Shown one piece after another: positions 33,585-41,447 of a stretch of DNA of 64,000 nt. A model generated the notes under the pieces. That model was not told where the DNA came from. It ran no database searches and worked only from the letters and a program-made list of their open reading frames with translations. The first letter of the stretch is position 1. Each line of letters opens with the position of its first letter. The translations under genes were made by a program, and so were the position numbers. The stretch is taken from contig REBS01000121.1 in assembly GCA_007692605.1 (NCBI GenBank), positions 20,050 to 84,049 of the forward strand, written 5' to 3'. This DNA is from Gemmatimonadales bacterium (GTDB lineage: Bacteria > Gemmatimonadota > Gemmatimonadetes > Longimicrobiales > Gaopeijiaceae).

Positions 33585-34901
33585 ATGTCCGACGCCCCAT
33601 CCAGCACCCCTTCGGACTCCGCGTCCGACACCCCGCCAGACGCCTCTTCGGGCGCCTCTTCGGAGGCGAGCCCACTCGCCCGCGCAGCAAGGGTGAACTT
33701 CGAGCGCACCGCGGAGCGGCTGGAGCTGCCCGAGGGCATCCGGATGCTCCTCTCCCGCTCCCGCGAGGAGCACGAAGTGTCCCTGCCCGTCCTTCGGGCG
33801 AACGGCGAGCTCGAGGTTTATCGGGGCTTTCGTGTAGTGCACTCCAACGCCAGGGGCCCCGGGAAGGGGGGTCTCCGCTATGCCCCCTCGGTCTCGCTCG
33901 AAGAGGTGCGGGCGCTCGCGGCGCTCATGAGCTGGAAGTGCGCCGTCATGGATCTTCCCTTCGGCGGCGCCAAGGGTGGCATCGAGGTGAACCGTAGGGA
34001 GCTGGACGATCCGGAGACCCGCATCCTCACCCGGGCCTATGTGCACGCCCTGGCGCCCCTTCTGGGTCCGGACCGCGACGTGCCCGCCCCGGACATGTAC
34101 ACCGACGAGCAGGTCATGGCCTGGTTCGTCGATGCCTATGCGGCGACCACTGGGACCCTCCAGCCGGCCGTGGTCACGGGCAAACCGCTGGCCCTCGGCG
34201 GGTCGAGGGGTCGGGACCGGGCGACCGGCCTGGGGGCCGCGATCGTCCTTCGGGCCGCGATGGAGAGCCGCGGGGTCGACCCCGACGGCGCCCGGGTCGC
34301 GATCCAGGGCTTCGGGAACGCCGGACGCGTCCTGGCCCTCGAGCTGGCCGAGCAGGGGATCCGCGTGGTGGCGGTGAGTGACTCCTCGGGGGGGCGCCAC
34401 GACCCGTCGGGCCTCGACGTCGCGGCACTCGCCCGCGACAAGGCGCAGGGGGCCTCGCTCGCCGATCTCGACGGGGGAGACACGCTCACCAACGAGGAGC
34501 TGCTGGCTCTCGAGATCGACGCCCTGGTCCCCGCCGCCCTCGAAGGCGTGCTGACCCCCGAGGTGGCCGAGGGCGTCCGGGCCGGGATCGTGCTCGAAGT
34601 CGCGAACGGCCCCACCCTTCCCGACGCCGATCCCATCCTGCAAGAGGCCGACGTCCTCGTGATCCCCGATCTCCTCGGGTCCGCCGGGGGCGTGACGGTC
34701 TCGTGGTTCGAGTGGGTTCAGAACCGGTCGGGGGACCGGTGGTCGCTCGAGAAGGTCGAACGAAGGCTGGAGTCACGGATGAAGGCCGCCTGGGAGGAGG
34801 TATCGACTCGCGCCGACGACGACTCCATCTCGCTCAAGGAGGCCGCCTGGAGCCTGGGGGTCGAGCGGGTGGCCGAAGCCGAGTCCTTTCGAGGCGGCTG
34901 A
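33585..34901 (+). CDS. Glu/Leu/Phe/Val dehydrogenase (glutamate dehydrogenase)
   Basis: FRVVHSNARGPGKGGLRYAPSVSLEEVRALAALMSWKCAVMDLPFGGAKGGI, DVPAPDMYTDEQVMAWFVDAY, VAIQGFGNAGRVLALEL, EVANGPTLPDADPIL. Confidence 0.94.
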   Translation: MSDAPSSTPSDSASDTPPDASSGASSEASPLARAARVNFERTAERLELPEGIRMLLSRSREEHEVSLPVLRANGELEVYRGFRVVHSNARGPGKGGLRYAPSVSLEEVRALAALMSWKCAVMDLPFGGAKGGIEVNRRELDDPETRILTRAYVHALAPLLGPDRDVPAPDMYTDEQVMAWFVDAYAATTGTLQPAVVTGKPLALGGSRGRDRATGLGAAIVLRAAMESRGVDPDGARVAIQGFGNAGRVLALELAEQGIRVVAVSDSSGGRHDPSGLDVAALARDKAQGASLADLDGGDTLTNEELLALEIDALVPAALEGVLTPEVAEGVRAGIVLEVANGPTLPDADPILQEADVLVIPDLLGSAGGVTVSWFEWVQNRSGDRWSLEKVERRLESRMKAAWEEVSTRADDDSISLKEAAWSLGVERVAEAESFRGG

Positions 34902-34926
34902 TCCGGCTCCCGCACTCCCCCCGGGA

Positions 34927-35014
34927 TCATCCGCGCCGGTCGTCCGGGGTCACCCGCGCCTCTCGTCCAGAGTCATCCGCGCCGGTCGTCCGGAGTCACC
35001 CCCGCCACTCGTCC
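34927..35014. repeat. 23-bp tandem repeat, about 3.8 units; the last unit is the 3' end of the dCMP deaminase gene
   Basis: Units at 34927, 34950, 34973 and 34996 (TCATCCGCGCCGGTCGTCCGGGG / TCACCCGCGCCTCTCGTCCAGAG / TCATCCGCGCCGGTCGTCCGGAG / TCACCCCCGCCACTCGTCC). Confidence 0.9.
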
Positions 35015-35517
35015 TTCCAGCGATCGTAGTGCACCGCCGTGATTCCGGCCTGCCGCAGGATGTCGACGCCGGTCGCATCCCGATACGCCTCGCGGTAGAA
35101 GACGTGCGAGATCCGCGCCTGGGCGATCAGCTTCGCGCACATCACGCAGGGAGACGCGGTCACGAAGGCCACCTTGTCGCGCTCCCTCCCGGGAGCCTTC
35201 ACCAACGCGTTCATCTCGGAGTGGATGCAGCCACACGCCCCGGGGGTGGGGGCGTCACAGTCGTTCGGGAAGCCCCTCACGTTTCCGTTGTATCCGATCG
35301 CCAGGACGTTCTCGAGATGGGCGTCGGTGATCACGGTCCCCACCGACAGGCGCCGGCAGGTGCTGCGCTTGGCCAGCTCTTCGGCCATCCGCATGTAGAG
35401 TTCGAAGAGGGGAGGCCGCGCCGGGCGCCAGCTCTCCACCTCGGCCTCGCTCACCCCGTCTCGAAGGTTCAGCGGGTGCGTGTTCTCGGCAACCAGATCC
35501 TTGAAGAGGGTGGGCAT
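34996..35517 (-). CDS. dCMP deaminase family protein (ComEB-like)
   Basis: MRMAEELAKRSTCRRLSVGTVITDAHLENVLAIGYNGNVRGFPNDCD...CGCIHSEMNALVKA...VTASPCVMCAKLIAQARISHVFYREAYRD. Confidence 0.93.
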   Translation of the reverse strand: MPTLFKDLVAENTHPLNLRDGVSEAEVESWRPARPPLFELYMRMAEELAKRSTCRRLSVGTVITDAHLENVLAIGYNGNVRGFPNDCDAPTPGACGCIHSEMNALVKAPGRERDKVAFVTASPCVMCAKLIAQARISHVFYREAYRDATGVDILRQAGITAVHYDRWKDEWRG

Positions 35518-35522
35518 CGAGC

Positions 35523-36071
35523 TCAGAGCACCCCTGCGCAGGCGGCCGGCCTCTCCGTCGAGATCAACTCCAGGACCTCGCACAGAATCGTCTCTCCCCG
35601 ATCGCGAGCATACCACTTGCGCACCTCGAGGTACCGCTCGTCGCCGGGAAGCTTCAGCCCATCCTCCCGAACCCACGCCTGGAGGGGAGCCGGCCGCGGC
35701 CCCCACCAGCCGATCTCCCCGAAGGCGTCGTCGTAGGCGATCACCACGGGGATCGACCGTGAGCTTCCATTCGTGAGATGCGCGTCCATCAGGTCCGCGT
35801 TCTCGTCACGACTCAGCACCCGAAGGTCGATCCCCGGCGATGCCTCGGCGAGGCGAGCGACCCACGGCAGCGAATTCACGGCATCGCCGCACCAGTCCTC
35901 GGACAGCGCCAGAAGGTGGACCGGTCGGTCGATCCCGCTCACGGCCGACTCCACCCACCCGGGAAGCCGCGCGCGCTGCCACACGCCGTGCCAGAGGTCC
36001 CGGTTCCTCTGCACCGCCTCGAGCATCTCGTCGAAGGTCGGTGCGGCGCGATATCGGATCTCGTTCATCAT
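35523..36071 (-). CDS. Thioredoxin-family protein
   Basis: HLLALSEDWCGDAVNSLPWVARLAEASPGIDLRVLSRDEN...IPVVIAYDDAFGEIGWWGPRP. Confidence 0.8.
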   Translation of the reverse strand: MMNEIRYRAAPTFDEMLEAVQRNRDLWHGVWQRARLPGWVESAVSGIDRPVHLLALSEDWCGDAVNSLPWVARLAEASPGIDLRVLSRDENADLMDAHLTNGSSRSIPVVIAYDDAFGEIGWWGPRPAPLQAWVREDGLKLPGDERYLEVRKWYARDRGETILCEVLELISTERPAACAGVL

Positions 36072-36097
36072 CGGTCAGGCTCCGTAAGCTCGGGGAT

Positions 36098-37942
36098 TCA
36101 GGCGTCCCGGGCCGCGAGCGCCTTGTGAGCCTTCTTCCTGCGGTTGGCATCCAGCTCCTTCTTGCGGAGTCGGATCGCGTCGGGTGTCACCTCGATGAGT
36201 TCGTCATCGGCGATGAACTCGAGCGCCAGCTCGAGCGTCAGCTCACGAGGCGGTTCCAGCTTCACATTCTCGTCGGAACCCGCGGCCCTCATGTTCGTAA
36301 GCTTCTTCCCCTTGCAAACGTTCACGTCGAGGTCACCGGGCCGGACGTGCTCACCCACGATCATCCCCGTATAGACCGATTCGCCCGGCGCCACGAAGAG
36401 CGTCGCCCGCTCCTGAAGGTTGAACAGGGCGTAGGCGATCGCGTCTCCCTCGCGGTCGGCCACCAGGACCCCCTTCTTGCGCCCCTGGATCGCTCCACCG
36501 TGCTCCCCGTACTCGAGGAAGTGGTGGTTGAGGATTCCCTCGCCACGGGTGTCCGTCAGGAACTCGGAGCGATACCCGAAGAGCCCACGGGCCGGCATCC
36601 TGAACTTCAGGCGGGTGTTGCCCGCCGCATCCGGACGCATGTCCAGCATCTCGCCCCGCCGGGGTCCCAGCTTCTCCATGACCGTCCCGACGAACTCACT
36701 CGGCACATCGATCAGGATCTCTTCGTACGGCTCGAGCCGGGTGCCGTCCTCGCCTTTCTTCTCGATCACGCGGGGCCGCGACACCTGGAACTCGTAGCCT
36801 TCGCGACGCATTGTCTCCATCAGGATGGTCAGGTGCAGCTCGCCCCGACCCGACACCTTGAAGGTATCGGTCTGTTCGGTGTCCTCGACCCGCAGGGCCA
36901 CGTTCCGCTCGAGCTCCTTGAAGAGGCGGTCGCGAAGCTGCCGCGTGGTCACGTACTTGCCCACCAGCCCGGCGAAGGGGGAATTGTTCACGGTGAAGTC
37001 GACCGAGAGCGTGGGCTCCTCGACCTTGATCCCGCGAATCCGCTCCCGATGCTCGGGGTGCGTGAGCGTCTGGCCGATCTCGACGCCCTCGAGCCCCGAG
37101 AGAGCCACGATGTCACCCGCCTCGGCCGAATCGACCTCGACCCGATCCAGGCCCTGGAAGGAGAAGAGCTTCGTCACCTTCGAGCGCTTGGCCTCGGACT
37201 CGGGGACCTCACCCGGCGCTCCGAAGGGGAGCAGCGAGACCGTATCGCCCACCGACACCGAACCCCGCTCGACCCGACCGATCCCGATCCGGCCGACATA
37301 CGAAGAGTGGTCCAGCGTCGAGACCAGCATCTGGAAGGGACCGTCGGGGTCCGCCGTGGGCGCCGGAACGAACTCCAGTACGGATTCGAAGAGTGGCGAG
37401 AGGTCCTCTCCCTGCACCCCGATTTCCGACGACGCCCACCCGTTGAGCGCGGAAGCGAAGATGAAGGGCGCGTCCAGCTGATCGTCCGACGCCTCGAGTT
37501 CGAAGAAGAGCTCGAGCACCTCATCCTGGACCTCGGCCGTGCGGCTCGCGTCGCGATCCACCTTGTTGACCACGACGATCGGCATGAGTCCCAGCTCGAG
37601 CGCCTTGCGGGTCACGAACCGGGTCTGCGGCATCGGGCCCTCGACGGCGTCGACCAGGAGGAGCACACCGTCGACCATCCGAAGAATCCGCTCGACTTCG
37701 CCGCCGAAGTCGGCGTGGCCGGGCGTGTCGACGATATTGATCTTCGTATCGCGCCACTGGACGGCGGTGTTCTTCGAGAGGATCGTGATCCCGCGCTCGC
37801 GTTCGAGGGGGTTGGAGTCCATGACCCGATCCTCGACGTGCTGGTTGTCGCGAAAGACCCCGGCCTGGCGGAGCATCTTGTCCACGAGGGTGGTCTTTCC
37901 GTGATCGACGTGCGCGATAATGGCAATGTTGCGAATATTCAT
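36098..37942 (-). CDS. typA: Translational GTPase TypA/BipA
   Basis: MNIRNIAIIAHVDHGKTTLVDKMLRQAGVFRDNQHVEDRVMDSNPLERERGITILSKN, VDTPGHADFGGEVERILRMVDGVLLLVDA. Confidence 0.97.
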   Translation of the reverse strand: MNIRNIAIIAHVDHGKTTLVDKMLRQAGVFRDNQHVEDRVMDSNPLERERGITILSKNTAVQWRDTKINIVDTPGHADFGGEVERILRMVDGVLLLVDAVEGPMPQTRFVTRKALELGLMPIVVVNKVDRDASRTAEVQDEVLELFFELEASDDQLDAPFIFASALNGWASSEIGVQGEDLSPLFESVLEFVPAPTADPDGPFQMLVSTLDHSSYVGRIGIGRVERGSVSVGDTVSLLPFGAPGEVPESEAKRSKVTKLFSFQGLDRVEVDSAEAGDIVALSGLEGVEIGQTLTHPEHRERIRGIKVEEPTLSVDFTVNNSPFAGLVGKYVTTRQLRDRLFKELERNVALRVEDTEQTDTFKVSGRGELHLTILMETMRREGYEFQVSRPRVIEKKGEDGTRLEPYEEILIDVPSEFVGTVMEKLGPRRGEMLDMRPDAAGNTRLKFRMPARGLFGYRSEFLTDTRGEGILNHHFLEYGEHGGAIQGRKKGVLVADREGDAIAYALFNLQERATLFVAPGESVYTGMIVGEHVRPGDLDVNVCKGKKLTNMRAAGSDENVKLEPPRELTLELALEFIADDELIEVTPDAIRLRKKELDANRRKKAHKALAARDA

Positions 37943-38140
37943 GGCTGAACCGGGCCGGAGCCCTTCGATGGGATCGGAGTGACTTCGCGTGACTTCAGGG
38001 TGGGCAAATGATTGTACCCGAGCCCTGAAATGTAGCCGATCAGGCTCGCCTTTTGCAGTCCCGCGCGTTATTTAAGAACCGTGGCCCGAGATTGCGACCG
38101 ACTCGTCACCACGATGTCCCTCCAGCCGGGAGCCGACCCC

Positions 38141-39559
38141 ATGATTCTCAAGCGATTCTACGACGAGGCCCTCGCGCAGGCCTCGTACCTCATCGGGTGC
38201 CAGGCCACCGGCGAGGCGATCGTCGTCGATCCCCTCCGCGCGGTGGAGCCCTACATCGAGGCCGCCCGATCCGAGGGGCTGGCGATCACCCACGTCACCG
38301 AAACCCATATCCACGCGGACTTCGTCTCGGGCTCCCGGGAGCTGGCGCGCCGCGTCGATGCGCAGATGCTCCTCTCCGACGAGGGAGGTTCGGACTGGCG
38401 ATACGCCTTCGCGCATCGGGACGGCGCCCGTCTCCTCTTCGACGGAGACACGTTCCGGATCGGAAACATCCTCTTCGAGGTCCTTCATACGCCCGGCCAC
38501 ACCCCGGAGCACCTCACCTTCCTGGTCACCGACACCGCCGGTGCCGACGAGCCCATGGGGGCCCTCACCGGAGACTTCCTCTTCGTCGGCGATGTCGGAC
38601 GACCCGACCTGCTCGAGAAGGCCGCCAAGGTCGAGGGCACGATGGAGGCCGGGGCCCGCCAGCTCTTCGAGAGCCTCGAACGCTTCTCGCATCACGAGGA
38701 CTGGCTTCAGATCTGGCCCGGTCATGGAGCCGGGTCCGCCTGTGGCAAGGGACTGGGCGCGGTCCCCGGCTCGACCCTCGGCTACGAGCGGCGCTTCAAC
38801 CCCGCATTCGCCCACGACCGCGAAGAAGACTTCGTGGCCTGGGTGCTGAGTGGCCAGCCGGATCCCCCGGCCTACTTCGCCCAGATGAAGCGGATCAATC
38901 GCGACGGCCCCCCGATTCTCGGCGGTCCGCCCGAGCTCAGGGCACTCGCCCCCGACACCCTCGCGGAAGCGCTCGACGACGGAATCGTGGTCGATGTGCG
39001 CCCGGCCGACGCCTTCGCCGGCGCCCACATTCCCGGTGTGCTGAACATCCCGCTGAATGAATCGTTCACCACGATGTGCGGCTGGCTTCTGCCCTACGAC
39101 CGAGCGCTCCACCTGATCGCCGAGGGACCGACCGATGTCCACGAGGCCGCCCGGCACCTCTCGTCGATCGGGCTGGACCGACTGATGGGATACTGGCCCA
39201 CCACGGTGATCTCGGAGTGGGCTCGCGCCGGAAATGCCCTGCAGACCGTGGGTCGCACGACCCCCGAGGAACTCGAAGACCAGCTCCGCAACGGCGACGT
39301 GCACCTCGTCGATGTCCGCTGGCAGCGCGAGTGGGACGACGGACGAATCCCGGGGGCCCGACACATCTCGCTGGGCGAGCTCGAGCAGCGCGTCGGGGAG
39401 ATCCCCGACGACCGACCGGTGGTGCTGAGTTGCGCAACGGGGCGCCGCAGCGCGGTCGCGGCATCGCTGCTTCAGCGTCGGGGATTCGACGAGGTGATCA
39501 ACCTCGAAGGTGGCTTCCATCGGTGGCGGGACGAGGGGCGCCCGACCGAGCACGCCTGA
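38141..39559 (+). CDS. MBL-fold hydrolase fused to two rhodanese-like domains (first lacks the catalytic Cys); start approximate
   Basis: THIHADFVSGS, HTPGHTPEHLTFLV, GDFLFVGDVGRPDLL; two rhodanese-like domains, only the second with VVLSCATGRRS. Confidence 0.9.
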   Translation: MILKRFYDEALAQASYLIGCQATGEAIVVDPLRAVEPYIEAARSEGLAITHVTETHIHADFVSGSRELARRVDAQMLLSDEGGSDWRYAFAHRDGARLLFDGDTFRIGNILFEVLHTPGHTPEHLTFLVTDTAGADEPMGALTGDFLFVGDVGRPDLLEKAAKVEGTMEAGARQLFESLERFSHHEDWLQIWPGHGAGSACGKGLGAVPGSTLGYERRFNPAFAHDREEDFVAWVLSGQPDPPAYFAQMKRINRDGPPILGGPPELRALAPDTLAEALDDGIVVDVRPADAFAGAHIPGVLNIPLNESFTTMCGWLLPYDRALHLIAEGPTDVHEAARHLSSIGLDRLMGYWPTTVISEWARAGNALQTVGRTTPEELEDQLRNGDVHLVDVRWQREWDDGRIPGARHISLGELEQRVGEIPDDRPVVLSCATGRRSAVAASLLQRRGFDEVINLEGGFHRWRDEGRPTEHA

Positions 39560-39731
39560 GTGAGTCTCGCCGGAGGCCCTCGACCCACCCTCGGCTTTCT
39601 TGCCGACCGCCGGGCACCCCCCTACGTTCGGGAATGGAGTGGTCGGCCTCACGAACCGTTCTTCGAGCCGTTCGGTCCGGCTCCGCTCCCGAGCCTTCCA
39701 CCTGCGACCCATCCGACCCGGAGATCACCGC

Positions 39732-41378
39732 ATGAGCCACTCTCCCGCCCTGTCGATCCGGTACCGGGGAGTGCCGCTCCTGATCGTCCTTCTGCTGGCG
39801 CTGGTCGCGGGGTCCTGTACGGAGCTGCTGGTCGAGCCCGCACCGTCGACGGCCACCCTCGCGATCACCGTCGAGGTGCCCGACGCCGATCCGGCCGGTG
39901 CCGCAGTCCTCGACGGCGGATACGCCTCGGTCTCAGCCGATCCCGGGGCCGCCTTCGATCGCGCGGATCAGGTCCGCCTCCGGCTTCTGAGCGGAGAGCG
40001 GACGCTGCTGAGCGAAACCCGAAGCTTCTCACCCGTCGACGGTGAGGCCCGTCTCCAGTTCGAGGTCGAGCTCGAGAACGACTCGGAGTCGGTCGCGATC
40101 GAACTCACCCTCCTCTGGCAGAATCGGGCTCTCTTCGAGGCCGGTCGGTCGGTCACCCTCGAACGAGGGGAGACGGCACAGGTCGAGCTGGCCCTCGCGC
40201 CGGTCCCCGACCAGATCGAGGTCGCCGACGCCGCGGTGACCCTCGACGCACTCGGCGCCCAGACCCAGCTCGCCGCGACGGTGGTCTTCGCGACCGGCGA
40301 CCCGTTTCCCGCCGCGGCGCCGAGCTGGTCGAGCACCGATCCTTCGGTGATCCAGGTCGCCTCGAATGGCCAGGTGACCGCGGTCTCGGTCGGTCAGGCG
40401 GCCGCGGTCGCCTCGTGGCAGGGTCTCACGGCGCAGACGACCGTCGAGGTCCGGCAGGTGGTCGCCTCGGTCGAAGTGAACCCCTCGACCGTGACGCTCG
40501 CGCAGGGGGAAACGCTTCAGCTCCAGGCGATCCTGTCGGACGCGAACGGGAACCGGATTGTCGATATCCCCCCGACGGTCAGCTGGAGTTCGGCGGACCC
40601 GGGGATCGTCAGCGTCGACGACAGTGGACGGGCCGAGGGGGTCTCCGACGGGACGACCTCGATCACCGCCACCGCCGAAGGGGTGAGTGGTTCGACCAGC
40701 GTCACCGTCGAAACCGCGGTGGGCACGGTCACCGGACAGGTCCTGAACGGGGCGACCGGAGCCGTGATCGCAGGAGCCACGGTCGACTTCAGCGGTGGGC
40801 GAGCCACGACCACGAACGCCAATGGCGAATTCAGCCTGAGACTTCCCCAGGGCACCTACACGGCCACGATCCGGGCCGACGGCTTCTCGCCGATCGAAGT
40901 GGACGACATCGTGGTGCTCGAGGACCAGACCACCGCGCTGGGAAGGGTGCAGATCTTCTCCGACGACTACGACGGGCTCTTCGGGGTCTGGAGCTACCTC
41001 GAGGTCGTGGAGTTCCCGGGGGCGGACACCCCCGACCTGTTCGTCTTCCAGCCCCCGGACCTCTTCTGGGATGTCGACGACCTGGGCTCGTGCTTCGAGG
41101 TGTACGTGGCGAATGTGGTCGTGGTCGAGATCGACGGGGACCGGTGGACCTTCCTCGACCTGGATGACGACGAGACTTTCACCTACCGGATGATCCTCGA
41201 CGGAGCCGACACTCTCAGGGCCGAGCTGCAGGACGAGGACTTCGACCTGACCTTCATCTTCGGTCGAACCTCGCTCACGGTGAACGACCTGGTGCCGGTG
41301 TGCAGCGGGGTCGAGATCGACGGGCCCGCCGCGGAGCGCGACCGCTCGTCGTTCCACTCCCCCTTCGGCTCCCGCTGA
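39732..41378 (+). CDS. Lipoprotein with BIG2-like domains and a carboxypeptidase-regulatory-like domain
   Basis: Lipobox LLALVAGSC; two Ig-like repeats (WSSTDPSVIQVASNGQVTAVSVG, WSSADPGIVSVDDSGRAEGVSDG); VTGQVLNGATGAVIAGATVDFSGGRATTTNANGEFSLRLPQGTYTATIRADGF. Confidence 0.85.
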   Translation: MSHSPALSIRYRGVPLLIVLLLALVAGSCTELLVEPAPSTATLAITVEVPDADPAGAAVLDGGYASVSADPGAAFDRADQVRLRLLSGERTLLSETRSFSPVDGEARLQFEVELENDSESVAIELTLLWQNRALFEAGRSVTLERGETAQVELALAPVPDQIEVADAAVTLDALGAQTQLAATVVFATGDPFPAAAPSWSSTDPSVIQVASNGQVTAVSVGQAAAVASWQGLTAQTTVEVRQVVASVEVNPSTVTLAQGETLQLQAILSDANGNRIVDIPPTVSWSSADPGIVSVDDSGRAEGVSDGTTSITATAEGVSGSTSVTVETAVGTVTGQVLNGATGAVIAGATVDFSGGRATTTNANGEFSLRLPQGTYTATIRADGFSPIEVDDIVVLEDQTTALGRVQIFSDDYDGLFGVWSYLEVVEFPGADTPDLFVFQPPDLFWDVDDLGSCFEVYVANVVVVEIDGDRWTFLDLDDDETFTYRMILDGADTLRAELQDEDFDLTFIFGRTSLTVNDLVPVCSGVEIDGPAAERDRSSFHSPFGSR

Positions 41379-41388
41379 CCCCGATTCC

Positions 41389-41433
41389 GGACCGGACCCG
41401 GCCAGCACTGCTCGCTGCGCCGGGCCCCGGTCC
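41389..41433. terminator. Long imperfect hairpin between convergent genes (possible bidirectional terminator, no T-run)
   Basis: GGACCGGACCCGGC...CAGC...GCTG...GCCGGGCCCCGGTCC. Confidence 0.4.
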
Positions 41434-41447
41434 GATCCCGCCCGGTC

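Noticed and set aside
37986-38030. TTCAGGG...CCCTGAA inverted repeat between typA and the MBL gene
   Set aside because: It contains a TACAAT -10-like box that could serve typA, but the arms are only 7 bp with internal mismatches and there is no other support.
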